From assembly GCA_022829145.1 (NCBI GenBank), contig CM040758.1, positions 10,841,628-10,905,627 of the forward strand: DNA of 64,000 bases, read 5' to 3'. The notes under the pieces were generated by a model. The model worked only from the letters and a program-made list of their open reading frames with translations, searched no databases and had not been told where the DNA came from. Every line of letters begins with the position of its first letter. The stretch's first letter is position 1. Shown here piece after piece: positions 13,001 through 26,474 of the stretch. A program made the position numbers and the translations under genes. The DNA is from Albula goreensis. Its lineage: Eukaryota > Chordata > Actinopteri > Albuliformes > Albulidae.

Positions 13001-15882
13001 GCGGCCGCTGACAGCCACACCACGGACTGTGCTAATGTGCCCCGTGAGAGAGAGCTTCAACTTCCCACTCGCCAGGTCCCAAATCTGAACCACAGAAACA
13101 CACACTCCATGACAGCAAATCCACATGCCAAAGAAACAGTCTGTGACCATAGAAACACAATCTGTGATATTAAATCTGTGGCATAGAAACACAGTCATTA
13201 CCGCCACATCTGTTGACTACAGAGACAGTCTGTGACAACTGACCCATACCACAGAAACACATGACCACCATCAGTCTATCAAGAGTCTACAAGTCTTACC
13301 TTGATGGTTCTATCAGCTGATCCTGTGACAAACCACTGATTGCCAGGCTCCACAGCTATAGACCGCACCCATCCAAGATGGCCACTGATAACCTGGGAAA
13401 TACAGAGGGCACAGATTAACATGGAGCATTGTGTGACAGAGACTATGTCCTAACAGAGACAGACCAAAGACCAACTGCATCTTGGGCTCCCCTACCAACT
13501 CAACCCCACAGCACCTGCCATTACATACGTTAGGTGATCTTTATGGTAGTAGATAGTCCTCTGAAGTTGTATGCATGTACTCTTTGTGTCTTGGTTCCAG
13601 GTTAGCACAGTTAGTACTATGTGCATTTATAATTCTTTCAGGATTCCTTCAATAAACAAGTATGGGAGTGGTGTTATCCAGGTCTGTAACACAGCTGGTC
13701 ATATACCTCACTTAGTAACTCACACTATCTCAGAAGCTGCTCTGGATGAGAACATCTGCTATAAGGATATAATGTAATGTAGTGAAAATACAGAGTGGAA
13801 GTGTGTGTGGTGGTGGTGGATGACGCTTCTTCACCCGGTATAGTTTCCATGGGGGATGCCACTGTGGTTTGGGCATGGTTGGGGCTTTCCTTGCCAGAGC
13901 AGAATTCTTAGTACCTCCAGACTCCATGAGGGACTAGAGCAGGACAACAAAAAAGGAAAAACAAGATCAAATATCAGGTACTATGGAAGCAAAGCCACAG
14001 AATATAAATCATAAAAAGGAAGCTGTGTAGGTCACTGTGGACAAGATGATTAATTCCTAAATGCCTGTTCACCCCTGATTTAAGGGGCACCCTCTTACCA
14101 TGATGTGGGGGGGCTGTGACCTCTCGGGGTTACCAGCATGTCTGTGAATGTCGGCCACGCTGGCACTGGTTATCCCAGCCTGCTGTCTGCAGAGAGAGAG
14201 AGAGAGACAGGGGGTGCTCAAGTCACAGCTTAACTGCATACCACCTCTTCTCACCTACTCCTTCACTGGCCCATAACACATCCATCTGAAATAAACATCA
14301 CCTTATTTCTTATTGGAAATAAAACATTTTGATAACAGCTTTACAAATTTTAAGTTCCAAAACAAAGCACTACTTACATTTCAGTCAAAAACTGTATTTT
14401 GTTTTTTGATGTTGAGAATGAGTATTACAATGACAAAGAACACTGAACTAAACCTTGAGTTTCATAAGGAGAGTATGAATAAGCTCTCCTTATTGCAGAT
14501 CATGAGTCTGGGCTTTCTCAATTGCTTAATGACAATTTAATCTGATCAAAAAACACATCTCTATAGTCAATACATCTTATATTATTGATTCTTCTGTGTT
14601 TGGGGCAGGAAAGCTGGTTGCACCTGGACTGTGATGGAGGGAGGGCCAGAGCCAGAGACTGAACAGCGCCCTCACTGGGCATCTTCTGTAACTGTGTGTC
14701 AGCCGTCAGAGCTACTCCTGTGGAGAGATAAATACAAGACCTCCATTAGTCACTCAAAACACAAAGCTGAAATGATTACAACGCGTGTACTGATGAAGTG
14801 ACTCAGAGTATTAACTGGGATCAGTCTACCTTTTTTTTCATTTTAGTTTATAATGGATAAGGGTAGGATATGGAAGGGAAACCCAGCAGAGAAGAACACT
14901 CCTCCATGGGAGGTAAAATGAATATGGTCCCAAATTAAATCGGGGAAATGGAGGCTGGAAACTTCAGATTAAATCTTACCAGGTCCTGATGGATAAGGAT
15001 GGGTTCCAGTGATAAGATATTCAGGATCTGAATCTGAAAACAAAAGATGGTACTTAAACAACAGAAATATCTCATATGTCCACTTTTTGCATTAAACATT
15101 TAGCAGTGATTCACAACTAACACATCATTTTAACATGCAGATCTAATAGTATTCCATCATCTGTATAAAACCGGTTATGACCCCCATTCAGATATGTCAG
15201 GGCTTTGGCATTATGATTTGGCAAGTAAGCATCGGAACTTGATGGACTGTGCTACTCACCGGGAAGTGCGGGGTAGCCCTGTTGACCGTATGGGTCAGGC
15301 GTCTGGCTGGAGATCTTGTCTTTTCCCTCTTTCAGTGCGGGCATATGGAGTACAGCGTCATATTCTGCGCGCAGCTTGGCTGCCATCTTCAATTTATGGC
15401 TGAGGGGTCACCAACATATCACGATTAGTTCGCCAACTACCATCGTGTCCCCAAACACCAGGGAAAATAGATATTTTTTCCGGAAAATGACAAACTGCAT
15501 CACAGGGAGTACAAATGCTAGCACGCCGAAAACACAGCTTACCTTCCTTCGTCCAAGGACAGTGGTTTCGCATGATCTGACACGAACATATCGTGTGTTC
15601 TCTTGAGGGATCTGAACACTAGCGTGTGGACAGAGTGTTTCTGCACGTCCTGTAAAGTTAAGTACAGAGAGCAAGATCATTTAATAAAAATCTAACTTTA
15701 GATTATATGGAGTAATAATATGTAGTCCTGTTTAGCTAGGTGCAAAACTTGTTTTTTATATTCAAATGAGCTAACGTTAGCTAGCTTCCAGGTCAACAAA
15801 CAATCACATTAGAACCAAACGAAACTCGATAACTAGCGAAAAAACATCGAATATAGCTAAAGACTAACCATACCTCAGACAT
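10017..15882 (-). CDS. plrg1: PLRG1, pleiotropic regulator 1 (WD40 spliceosome protein)
   Basis: PLRG1 is a nuclear WD40 component of the CDC5L/PRP19 complex, needed for spliceosome activation. Fifteen coding exons were placed: 15874-15882, 15543-15649, 15260-15399, 14980-15033, 14624-14717, 14099-14186, 13835-13933, 13300-13392, 12935-13084, 12617-12718, 12015-12117, 11536-11644, 11044-11183, 10475-10668 and 10017-10076. They total 1542 nt, or 513 residues, against 514 in human. The first exon encodes only M-S-E. The N-terminal part carries the family blocks [20 protein letters not shown] and [17 protein letters not shown]. Seven WD repeats start near residue 198 ([34 protein letters not shown] and so on). 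The protein ends in [10 protein letters not shown]. No defect is seen and all junctions keep frame. DCHS2 and FGG as neighbours match the vertebrate order. Confidence 0.97.
12359..12379. repeat. Poly(T) tract
   Basis: About 21 T in a PLRG1 intron (poly(A) in the gene's sense). Confidence 0.8.
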
Positions 15883-18800
15883 TCTTGATGTTTTCTGGAG
15901 GCTGTGGAGGGAAAAAATAAAAATGTACCCAGCAATTTAAATCCAGAAGTAAAAATTATTCGTACATAGCGGCACGCTTTCAGAGAAGCGGAGCTAAACA
16001 CAATAATTCATAAGGAAGTAGTTGACTTTCATCTTCCGGGATACTGGATCGATGCATAAAGCGTGGGCGCCACCTTTCGCCTAGGATGACGAAATGACAT
16101 GAACTTGTAGATACTGTACAAGACTAATTATAAGAAAGTGTTCACTTACACTCACTACCACACTGGTGTAATCGTCTTTAAAGACTGGCAAATGGTGGCT
16201 TTGATGAAGTTTTACCTACACTAAACCTACATGAAAGACTAATGTAATTCTAAGCAAGTTGCCTCAAGTGACTGTTATAAAAGCTAATATGAAGAAATAG
16301 ACAATGAAAAAAGCAAGCTAATTTAAGTGTTTTTTTTTGAGTGTTTGATTTTTAACAATGATGAACTGTATACTGAGTTAATATTTTAATAATCAGTTTA
16401 TATTTATCTAATTCAAGTGCAGAGCACAGCACTATAGCCCTAACATAACTACAATAACTGTTTTTGAAACTGTGATAACGATTACTGTTTCTACAGGGGA
16501 ACATATTTTTATATTATGTTGTTTGTGCACATTCATTTCCGTTAACGGGTTAATGCCACATTTTCTGCAATAAATAGTCGGACAGTACAAAGTGCCTGTT
16601 TAGTTTCCACTCTTGACATTCTGCCTTGTTGTTTTAGGGGTTGGTGTTTGCCAAGCAAAGTACACAGATAAATGTTTATTTAGTTACAACAGCCTTTATA
16701 AAAAAATTATATTTTAAAATAACTAATTTTACCTGGTATTTCACAGGGTGTGCACCTCTGCTTATTTTCATTCCCTTGTTTTATGTGCCACATGCAGCAA
16801 GAAATGTGTGAGTTGTTCACTTAACATTACATTTGGATGCATAAGACAACATAAGTATGATGGTATTCTGCTGACAATTCATTCAATAGGGACAAAGAGA
16901 CACAAAAGACTGTTAGTCAGTTTTGATCAATTTCCATTTTGTTTCACATAATTGAACATTAAAAAAAAATAAACAACAAATACACAACATAATTAAAGCC
17001 TTTTTATTAAAGGCAGTGTTTCAAAGTCTGGAAAAATTCTGACTTAGAAGACATTTTGACCCGTGTTGAAGTCCTTAGCTGGTATGGAACATTGAAGGGT
17101 CTTTGGATGCTTGCACCTCCAGCAATGCAATCAGCTGAAATGACATACTGAACTTAACATTAATATCTGTCATTCAGCCTTCTGTAGTTCCTTTTCACGT
17201 CTTGTTGCGTGGGTTTGCCCTTTTGAGAGATGTCTTCTGAGTGTATAATTTCCATGGTTTCCTTTTGCTAAAATAAATGCAAACAAATTGACTGGGGTCT
17301 GAATCCATCACCACTAAGGTACACCCTCCAAGCTGTTGTATCTTGTGAGGTACAGTGTGGAGCAATAAACTCTAAACTGAATTGATGTATGCAGCACTTT
17401 GCATTAGTGTTTCATCCCTTCTCAGCAGTGTCCTTTCTGTCCATGTTTCCTAAGGCTGTAGGTCCTAAATATTCTTCAGCATTTAGAATCTTGGTGGTTT
17501 TGGACTCAACTGATCAGGAATTGACACCAAAGGCCGAAAGCTTCTAACCTTCACAGTGATGACCAAAAGGAGTACTATCAGAACTCAACTCTTGTCCTAA
17601 AAGCTCAGTCTTCGGTACCGGTTTCTGATCAGTGCGATCCAGCATTACCTGAATCCTACACCTTTTAGGACACGCAGGACCTGGGAAAACAAAAACAAAA
17701 GGCCTGTAGTATATTACTATGGCAACAACGGAGAGCTACACATACAAGTGTGCTGTTTGCATACAGAACCAATCTGTTTTACAAGGTGCTGTTTTTCCTT
17801 TATTTAAACACTGACAAATTGATGGTGGTTGGATTTAACAGGCCTCTATGGCAGTCAACATTCTGGCTGGCAAAATACTCTTAAAATCTTAAATTTTACT
17901 AAATACGTTTTTCCAACAATTCAAATGTGTCCCCATATATATTCTTATTCAGGTTCTCTAAACAGTCATCTTTATCTCTCAATCCTCATGTCCGTTTGAA
18001 ATCACCTTTCCTATACTTTTGAATGGGGTCAAGGGGTCTCTTGGACACCAAACAAAATGTTAGGGTTACAACTTCTACGCTATACTGCTCTCATTTACAC
18101 ATCTTTGTGAATAACTATTCTCCATGTCTTGCCATTTTCTTTTGCCATTTCATTAAGGCATTCAGGCTGTATTGTTGTTAGAGATACTTATGACTCACCC
18201 CATCATTACCTGTGCAGAGGGGCCAAGCTGTATCCCAGGAACATTCTGGAACATCATCACAATGCTCTGTGAGTCACATTTCTGTTTGAATCAAATATTT
18301 TGTATGGAACAAGAAGGAAAAAAAAACGAATTCAATAAAACTACACTTTGGTTTGTCCTTAACTTGTGATTGGTAACTTTCAGAAACCTGTTTCTTTTCC
18401 TGCACAATATGGTCTGTTCTTGAGTTCAGTTCCTTTTTTTAATAATACAAATTCATATTCATAATATACTTCACTTTGTATTATTTTAAATAGTAATACA
18501 TGTGGTGTTAGCTATTAAGCGGAATGTTTCGTTTTTTACATATTTATAACTGCTGTCAGAAAAAGGCACAATGTCTCTCTGTGCTCAGGAGATACAGTAA
18601 TACTAGCAAGCAAATAATGTACAGTATAGAAGCACATTAATAAGCAAGCAGAAGCACACTGGGGCTCCATCATCCCCTCAAAAAACCGAACATGTATGTT
18701 GTTCTCGATCATCATTTCAGTTAGAAGCACAGAAGTGTTACTCACTGTTTACATTTGCTTACAGAAGCATTCCATTCATTTGAGAAATTATGGCATGGCA

Positions 18801-20948
18801 TCACCTTTGCTGGCCATCTCTCAGGAGTTGTTTTTTTGACTGACCCGGAAATGTGCTAACCTGTGGCAATGTTGACTTTGCACTGTCGCATGGCCTGTAG
18901 CTTTAGTTCAGCTTGTTCTACAGAGTCGCAAACAAACCCACGCAATCCTTTCTACATAGCCACCTAGTAAGGACATTTTATAAAATACACTGGTATCTCT
19001 TTTTGTACAATGTGTTGAAGTTGTTTGGTTTCTGATACATGAAATTAGTCAGTTAATGGTTTTTGACAAAGATTTATTCTTTTTAAAAACAACATATTCT
19101 ATTGCACCCATGCATTGTCTATGTACTTCACACTATAGTAATGTCATTATCACTTACTCAGATGGAAGTGGCTACACTCATGACTTCAACTCATTCAATG
19201 CAGTGACTAGCTTTCATTATGCTTCACATTGCAGATCTGATGTGAACATTCATATACTGTTTTTTTTAGTAGTTGTACAAAGTTAACAAAAGTTCAGTAC
19301 ACAAACCTGAATGGACCCCAGCCAGCCAGGCTGTGAAGTACAATAAGCTGCATGTGGAGGTCAGAATTGAATTATAATGTTATGACTGAAAAAGCCAGAG
19401 ATCACATTCAATAAAATTGGTTATTAGGTTGACATTAACAAACACCTCAGTCACATTTATCTGTATTTCTGAGCAGACACTGCAATTTTTAATTCCATAA
19501 CCAGAATTCCTGTAAAAATCAGACACACTGTGCTCCGAATTCTGTGCAGTGTCCTTCTGTGAGTTAGTGACATATTCATAGCTTTTTATCCTCCCCTCTT
19601 TGCCGTGTCACAAGACAATCCTGTGCAAATCCCCTGCAACTGGCATGATATTGGCTGCAGGCATACTTCACACTGGCTGCCATCTGAGGTCATTGACATC
19701 CCCGACCCCCATCAACTCACTGGTCTTTCATGTGCAGGCGGCCTTATTCGTCAAGCTCATAAGAACATAAGTAAATAAATAATAATGACAAGTACAGGTC
19801 ATTCTCAAAACCGAGATTATCATTTATAAACCAATGTTTATATGCTGCTTCTGACAAATCCCAATTTTGTGTGGGTGGACATGAGGTTCCCGAGCCAATA
19901 AAATTCACCATCAGACTTCTGCTTGTGCCAATCAGATTGGTGAAATCCTTGGCTGGAATGGTAATGATTGAGCAAGTTGGGTTGAGGCTACCTTGCAGCA
20001 GCATTCTTTGCAAACCTTCAGGAATGCAAGCTGCCCCTGGCATTTTGTACCTATGGTTTAGTTTCTAGGTGTGATATCATATGAAGTACATGTTATGTAT
20101 TTAAAGGAAATTATGGAAGTACATTTTTTTGTTTTATTTCTTTGTGAATGCAGAATTCTGGGAGATTGTGTGAGGTTACTAATTTGTATTTCCTTTTAGA
20201 ATGTAGTCTAGTGTAATACATTTTAATATGCTGACCCTCTGGGTTTTTCCATTCTCTCAAACCTTGAACTCCTGCGAGGTGCAACTATGAATTAAGCTTC
20301 TTATCAATACCTTAATACCTTATGTGCTAGTGGATATCACAGAGGCACACCTGGGTAATGGGTGGTAATTGGTGAATGACATCATGACACCAAAAATGGG
20401 TGGACCTACATTTAACTGTCAAAGAAAAGCCTGTGTTACAATTGGTTCAACTCATTGAGTTACACAATATTAGCTCCACACATCTTTGGTGAAATGATGG
20501 GTGATTTTCCCATGAGGAATAAAGAGCAGCTTATGACACAGATGTGTAAATATGAACATCCATGTACTGTTAGTACTCTTTAAAATCTTTAAAATTATGT
20601 TGACCAATGTATACTTTAGCATCAACTGTTGCACAAAAACAGATTATTATTATTTTTCTCTAATAACTTTATGCATGATATTATGATGTTCTTATTATTG
20701 TTGGTACATCAATATATGGATGCCTCCCAAACCTATGATGTTTTCTCTATCACACCAAATGAATTTGTATTTGAGATTTTCTTTTCCTGGGGCTAGTAAT
20801 AAGAAATGGGTACTATAAAATTCTCTTTGTTATGACATTTCCCATTAAACATTTTGCTTGCTAGTTGTTTTCTAACCTGTCAGAGGACATGGGCAAAAAC
20901 ACGCATAAAAACCAACAAATGAAAAGACCAACAATTATTTTTTTAATT
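15883..20948. other. Intergenic region between PLRG1 and FGG; FGA/FGB absent
   Basis: About 5 kb that holds the PLRG1 promoter side and the region beyond the FGG 3' end. I read both strands for fibrinogen-type coding sequence (coiled coil with CPTxC-like rings, or a GWW-type C-terminal domain) and found none. There is no other convincing gene. Short open stretches near 19744-20068 have no recognisable family match. Confidence 0.55.
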
Positions 20949-20954
20949 TTTATT
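20949..20954 (-). other. fgg: Poly(A) signal of FGG
   Basis: AATAAA on the minus strand about 310 bp beyond the FGG stop, giving a 3' UTR of roughly 330 nt. Confidence 0.5.
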
Positions 20955-21264
20955 TCTTTCCAGGTGGGTGAGAGAAAACAAAAATAGCCTCCTCTCATCT
21001 ATACATATTCAGTCATCATAATTAGTCCAGCACAGACATTTGGTCTGTACGTTGTTACTGTCCACGTTAGAAATGACTGAACTCTTACAAAAAACTTGAA
21101 ATTTTGTTTTGGAAATGTTCAAATTGTTAAGACATCTCAAGTCCAGCTGAACAAACCTGAGATGGCCCTTTCACTGACTGCAACAAAAACGCTTGACTGT
21201 ACAGTTCAACAAACACACGAACATGTTAACAGCACAATGAGACACACTGCCTGCACCTTATATC

Positions 21265-24200
21265 CTATATGTCTCCCAGACCCCCGAAATTTTTGACGTT
21301 TGCCTGCTGTCCAGTCACGCTCATGCGGTTGATGGGGATCATTTTCATGGTGGTTTCTTTCATGGAATACCAACGGCTGTGCCATGTAGCCCAGATGATG
21401 CCGTTGTCATACCCGTATTGGCCAGCATCCTTTTCTGTGTATCTTCCACCTTAGACAAAACAACAGAAAATAGCATCAGTGAGCTCCTCTTCACCACACT
21501 ATGGTTATTGCTCCTACAGTGAAAAATTTCAATAAGATAAGACATTTAAGGCAGACAAACTTGTGGTTTTGATCAGTTCTTTTCTCTCTGGCTTCCACAT
21601 TGCAAACACAAAGTTAATATCATGTTTGTATGCATTACTTCCATAAACTCTAAAAGGTCTTTCAACTCTAATAGAGTACATGTGATTCTTTTGGACTGGT
21701 ATACATTATATAGGTGCGCTTATTCAGAGCAACTTGCACAGCTTGTATTGTTTTTCACACTATTGCTTTACACTACAGCTGGATACTGAAGCGTTTTGAT
21801 CAAGGCTATAACTGCTGTCTTGTACTTTCAATCCCAGCAAATCATTGTACTACACTTCCATATAAACTCCAGAGTCAGAGTTCAGTTGTAGCTGAACATT
21901 TTTATGCATGGCTTGCTTTTCCACACTTGTTTTTTTAAAAAATACATTCTTCTTTAAACAGCTGACAGGTCAGAGCTGGGCCGGTTACCTTGGTAATATT
22001 TTCCATTGAGATGCGCAGCATGGCAGCGGTTCATCCACCAGCCAGAGCCGTCCTGTTTGGCGCAGTTGCCTTGGTACTTGTCGTTGTCCTTATCACTGGT
22101 GCTGAACTGCATTCCATTGTGGGAGGTGTAGAACTTATCGCTGGGGTCGTCCCCGAAGTCAAAACCGTCAAAGGCATCTCCGGCATCTCCTCCGTAGTAG
22201 TATGCATAGGTCAGCCTGTACATGTCCGCTTCGGGCCCAACCTTGAACATGGCGTAGTCGGCGTGCCTGCAGACCAGGAAAAACAAACACATGAAATCAC
22301 AAGATACACAGTAAGGAGAATTGTCCTTAATTTCCCTATGGTCTAAAGGCAATACAGCACTCCATTAAGCCTGGATCCATACATGCCAAATGTATAACTA
22401 TACTGCATGGCCAGACTGGCCGTTCAAAGCTCTGACTGTATTCCAAGGTTTGTATTCCATAAAGCATCTCAGTGCATGAGCGCTGATCTGGGATCAGGAA
22501 TTCTCTGTCCTTGTCTTAACATTACCTATTATGAGTTTATCAACAAAACTGATTCATTAAATGGCTCAGAGTGATACTTCATAAGTACAATCCTAAGAGT
22601 GCTTTCTCAGTCTCTTGCAGGCGAATGGACAGTTATAAATCAATATACAAAGATGAAAAGTCTTTCTCAATATTCTGTATAAAATCTCAGCTTTGATAGC
22701 ATAACCTCCTTATACACATGAACACACACACACACTTGCCCCACTCTACAAAAGGATTATATTGCGCAAGGTAACATTTTCTGTTTGCTTTGTAATGTTA
22801 AAAAAAAAGTTATGCAACAAGTTGCTTAACTTTGTAAATATGCTATTTCACAAGGACACAGCGCTGGAATTCTTTTCTTTCAGATTGTCAGTGCTAATCA
22901 GCTTGGTAATAACTACTGAATACTGTGAATAAAATGCAAGAAGCTTTAAAACACCAAGAATATGAAGGTTTCTATAATAAGAGTCTATGCCATATGACAA
23001 AACTGGACTAAACGATTGGACTAAGCGAACTTTAAAAGAAAAAAAATACTGAATCTACTTCATGCAGCGTAACTGGCTGAATCAACTTCATGCGGCGCCT
23101 TGTTCATGGGTCAAACTACAGTTCCCTCTCCTGGGTTTCTTGCTTAGTTTCCTAATCATTACACCACTCGGCCATCTCAAAATCCACCAGGTCTTTTCAT
23201 TCAGGGGTTGCATACTTTCTGACTCCATCCCAGTCGACCATCTCGATCCTCAGGATGTATGGAATGCTTGACTGAGTGGACAGGAGGTGCATCTTCTCAT
23301 TGCCCAGCCAGTACTCAGTGGTGTCGTCTGGAGACAGGTAGCCAAAGCCTTCCTTGAACTGGATCCAGTTCTTGTTGAAGTCAACGCTGCCATCACGTCT
23401 CTAGAAACACACGTTAAACCGGTTTTCAGTGATGGAGGAGAAGGAGGTGTTATGACATTAAAGGGTGGCCCTACCATGAGTTACTTGGCACTCACTGATG
23501 TTTTGTTGTGAAGAAAAGCATGTTCTTATTGGTTGAGACAAACAAGTCTATGGATGGGTAACTGTAGCTCTACCTATTTTTGGTGTTGGTATACACCACC
23601 AAGTCACTATAAGCAAAATGCAATTATGCAATTATTTAATCACCCACCCATCAGCCAGATGAGGAAAAAGATGCCATTAAATACTCCCTGACACATGTCC
23701 AGTCTACACTTCCTGTCTGTGGCTGATGGTGGAGAGAAAAGGACTGAGTGATTGACAGATTGACCATAAAGTAAGGGAAGTCAACCCTGGTCCTGGAGAA
23801 CTACAGAGTGCACTGGCAATTAAAAGTGAAATAAATTGTGTTCTTTAATGAATTGAACCATCTCTCCTCGTGTCTTGGCTCTGAATAGATGGTTGAATTT
23901 AAGGTGAATACAAAAACCAGCACACTCTAGTTTAAGGAATTAGCTGATTGAGGAGTGAGCCAGCTCATAACAGTAAATATTTTTAATTTGGTGAGATTCA
24001 GTTGGATGAAACCCTGACTTTGGTAATGCATATTCATAAAAGTCATCCTGCTAACTCCTTAATTCTAATACCCTCTAGAACTAGGATGGTCTACCTCGGC
24101 CATAATAAAAACCTTACCCTCTGGAGCACAGTCCAACCACTTCCGGTGCTGTCGATCTCACAATACACCAAGAACTGCTCCTTGGCTGCTGCAGGCTTCA

Positions 24201-26401
24201 CAAAGTACAGGCCGCTTGTCCTGGCTCCTCTGTTGGCTATTTCTTGGCAGTCTGGTAGGAGAGAGAAAAAGAACAATGTCACAAATCAGATTCACCAGCG
24301 ATACATTTGAAAACTCCTGGAGGGCTGAAGTGGTTTGCCAGTTTTTGGTTTCACCAAAAAAAAAAACAGACACCTGTTTGGACCAAAGAAACCAGATTGC
24401 TGTAATTAAGTGCTTTAAATAATCAATTAAGGGGCTGAATAACACTGTACTGCCTCTCAGGGCCATGAGTAGTCACCTCTAAAGAATACAAAGTGAGTGG
24501 ACCAAATACATGGCAGCGCTTCTACTTTCTAAAGGCGGGGTTATATGCCTGTGCTGCTGAGATTGGCCCCTTTTCGTACCTTTGCCTGTGATTGGCTGAA
24601 TCTTAACGGTGTCCTCACAGGGCTGCTGGCACTTCTGCTCCAGCTGGATTGCCATCTGTTTCAGCTGCAGCATTCGCTTCTCATTAGCCGACAGCAGTTG
24701 TTCAAGCTCGCTAAGGGGTGGGGGGAGGGGGTTCGGGTGGGAGAGAAAAGATGCTGGTAAACTCTCTCCAGTGCACCAGGCTTAATGTGTGTCATATATT
24801 TCTGATTTGTCTGCCCGCAGAAGTTGCTAGATATCGATAGGTACAATGTGAAAAACACTACTAAATATATATGTTGTGGCCAAAAAAGGATTACAGCAGT
24901 GTTCCAATTTTGAAAGTTTCTGGTGGTTCAGTAATGGAACATTTTTATTGCATGATTTTGGTGAACGTATAATGTTAGAAGGCAAGGCTGATGTTAGGCT
25001 TCATGGAATGATCATCTTAACTCCCTGTTTAAGGATTTATCTCCTGTGTAGAGAGTAACCTTTACGATGACTATACCCCAGTCCACTTTGGACAAGTAGT
25101 TGCCTAGTGCTTTAAGGAGCATGATACTAACTTTATTTGTGTGTTATGACATTGTTATTCAATATGACCCCAGTGAACTGTTTATGGAACGTTCTGGAAC
25201 AATGCCTGTGACAGCATTTTACACTTACATCTGAATTTATTAAATTTTTTGTGGTAGATCATGGTTCTGCTGGTATTTATGTTATTACTAAGAGAATATA
25301 CCCATGCTTGAATTGAATTCAGTTAGGCACTTTTTCATAGGGAAAAACTACTCTGACTTTCAAATTACAGCGAAAGACACTTTAAATTAAAAAAAAATGA
25401 CAAAAACTTACTATATCTGGGATTCCTGCTCAATAATGCTTCTTTCGAATCTCAGGATATCTTCAAGCATGTTGGATGATTTTTTGATATAAATGTCTGC
25501 AAATCAAAGACAAATTGGATGAAATCGAAAGATCAGCTCGCAAGATACTGATTAATTGACACAACAAAGAAAGAGACAGGTTTGTTGGAATTTTTATACT
25601 GTTGAACTGATCAATTTATAAACAAACAGACATTGACTCTAAATCAAAAGAGATGCATACATGTATAAATACATGAATACATGCATCCGTGCATACATGC
25701 ATGATTCTAAACAGGGTCAATTGTCATGTCCTAAGCATGATTATAATGCTAATTGCTCACCTGGTGAGACAGACTTCTTGGCATGGGTGGCTGAATCCCT
25801 CATGTAGACCACTTTTTCCTCCGTCCCCTTCGTCAAGTTGGTTATTTCCTCAAGTATGTCATATAGTCTATCCAGGTCTGTTTCAACCACTGGTCTGTAC
25901 CTCTGCAGGTAATCTGCCACTCCGCACGTTGTCGGGCAGTATTTACCCTGAAAACCGGGAGAGACCAAACGTACGTTCAAAACCGTGAATCCTGCACGTT
26001 CCGCAGTGCAACCTCAAGGAGTCAAGGATCATTTTGTCATATGTCCCTCAGTTTAATCCATGAGGAAATTAATGGCAAGATAAGCATGCTAGAAACCCAT
26101 TCACATATTCACATCATTTCTGCTACTCCACACGCATTCAGTATGGAAATATATAAGGGTACTCACAAAGCCATCAGAAGGGACACATGTTTCGCTGTAG
26201 TCGCCTCTCGTTTGCTAAAAGAAAAACAAAAAAAGGAAGGGCTTATTCACAGAAGCTGAGCTTAAAATTACAAAAGAAAAACAATATATATTTGTACATA
26301 AATACATATAGATATAAATACTGTTACTATATACATGCACTTACTGCTGATGTCAAGGAGCACAGAGCGAAGAGGGAAATGGCCACTTGTAAGATCACCA
26401 T
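21265..26401 (-). CDS. fgg: Fibrinogen gamma chain
   Basis: Secreted gamma chain of the fibrinogen hexamer, made in liver; thrombin-triggered polymerisation forms the clot. Nine coding exons were placed: 26345-26401, 26167-26214, 25761-25947, 25412-25496, 24580-24710, 24118-24251, 23216-23400, 21989-22266 and 21265-21449. They total 1290 nt, or 429 residues. A signal peptide of about 19 residues comes first. The first disulfide ring is [14 protein letters not shown], followed by a coiled coil to about residue 165 that ends in the second ring KCQQPCEDT. The fibrinogen C-terminal domain runs from about 170. It keeps the calcium loop ([11 protein letters not shown]), the hole-a region [18 protein letters not shown] and [10 protein letters not shown]. 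The gamma type is shown by CPTTCG and the missing alpha/beta features. An NLT glycosylation site lies in the coiled-coil region. The tail ends [14 protein letters not shown], with cross-link-type Gln416/Gln417 and Lys421. A TATA-like box sits 68 bp upstream of the ATG. Confidence 0.96.
21706..21745 (-). mobile_element. Short relic of a fish SINE/L2-type 3' tail
   Basis: The plus strand reads GTGCGCTTATTCAGAGCAAC near 21714. This resembles the reverse complement of the tail shared by fish tRNA-SINEs and L2-clade LINEs, also seen at 50605-50655 and about 63105-63150. It lies in the last FGG intron and no head is preserved. Confidence 0.4.
23778..23945. mobile_element. MITE-like element (hAT-type, degenerate) in an FGG intron
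   Basis: An imperfect inverted pair, CTACAGAGTGCACTGG at 23801-23816 and CCAGCACACTCTAG at 23917-23930, flanks an AT-rich core. The left end contains CCTGGTCCTGGAG, a sequence I associate with non-autonomous hAT elements of fish. Outer ends and target duplication are unclear. Confidence 0.4.
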
Positions 26402-26468
26402 GTCTGTTTGTCTGTCTGTCTGTTTCTCTGTCCCAAGAAAAGTGAGGCCACTGCAGTCAGGTCAGGAC

Positions 26469-26474
26469 TTTTAT
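26469..26474 (-). promoter_or_regulatory. fgg: TATA-like box of FGG
   Basis: ATAAAA on the minus strand, 68-73 bp upstream of the FGG ATG, predicts a leader of about 40 nt. Farther upstream are a TATTTGC match at about 26517-26524 (FOXA-like, inferred) and a GC box near 26539-26548. This arrangement suits a liver gene. Confidence 0.5.

Noticed and set aside
19744..20068. Overlapping open frames on both strands between PLRG1 and FGG
   Set aside because: No resemblance to fibrinogen chains or any family I know. Likely chance or an unidentified repeat.
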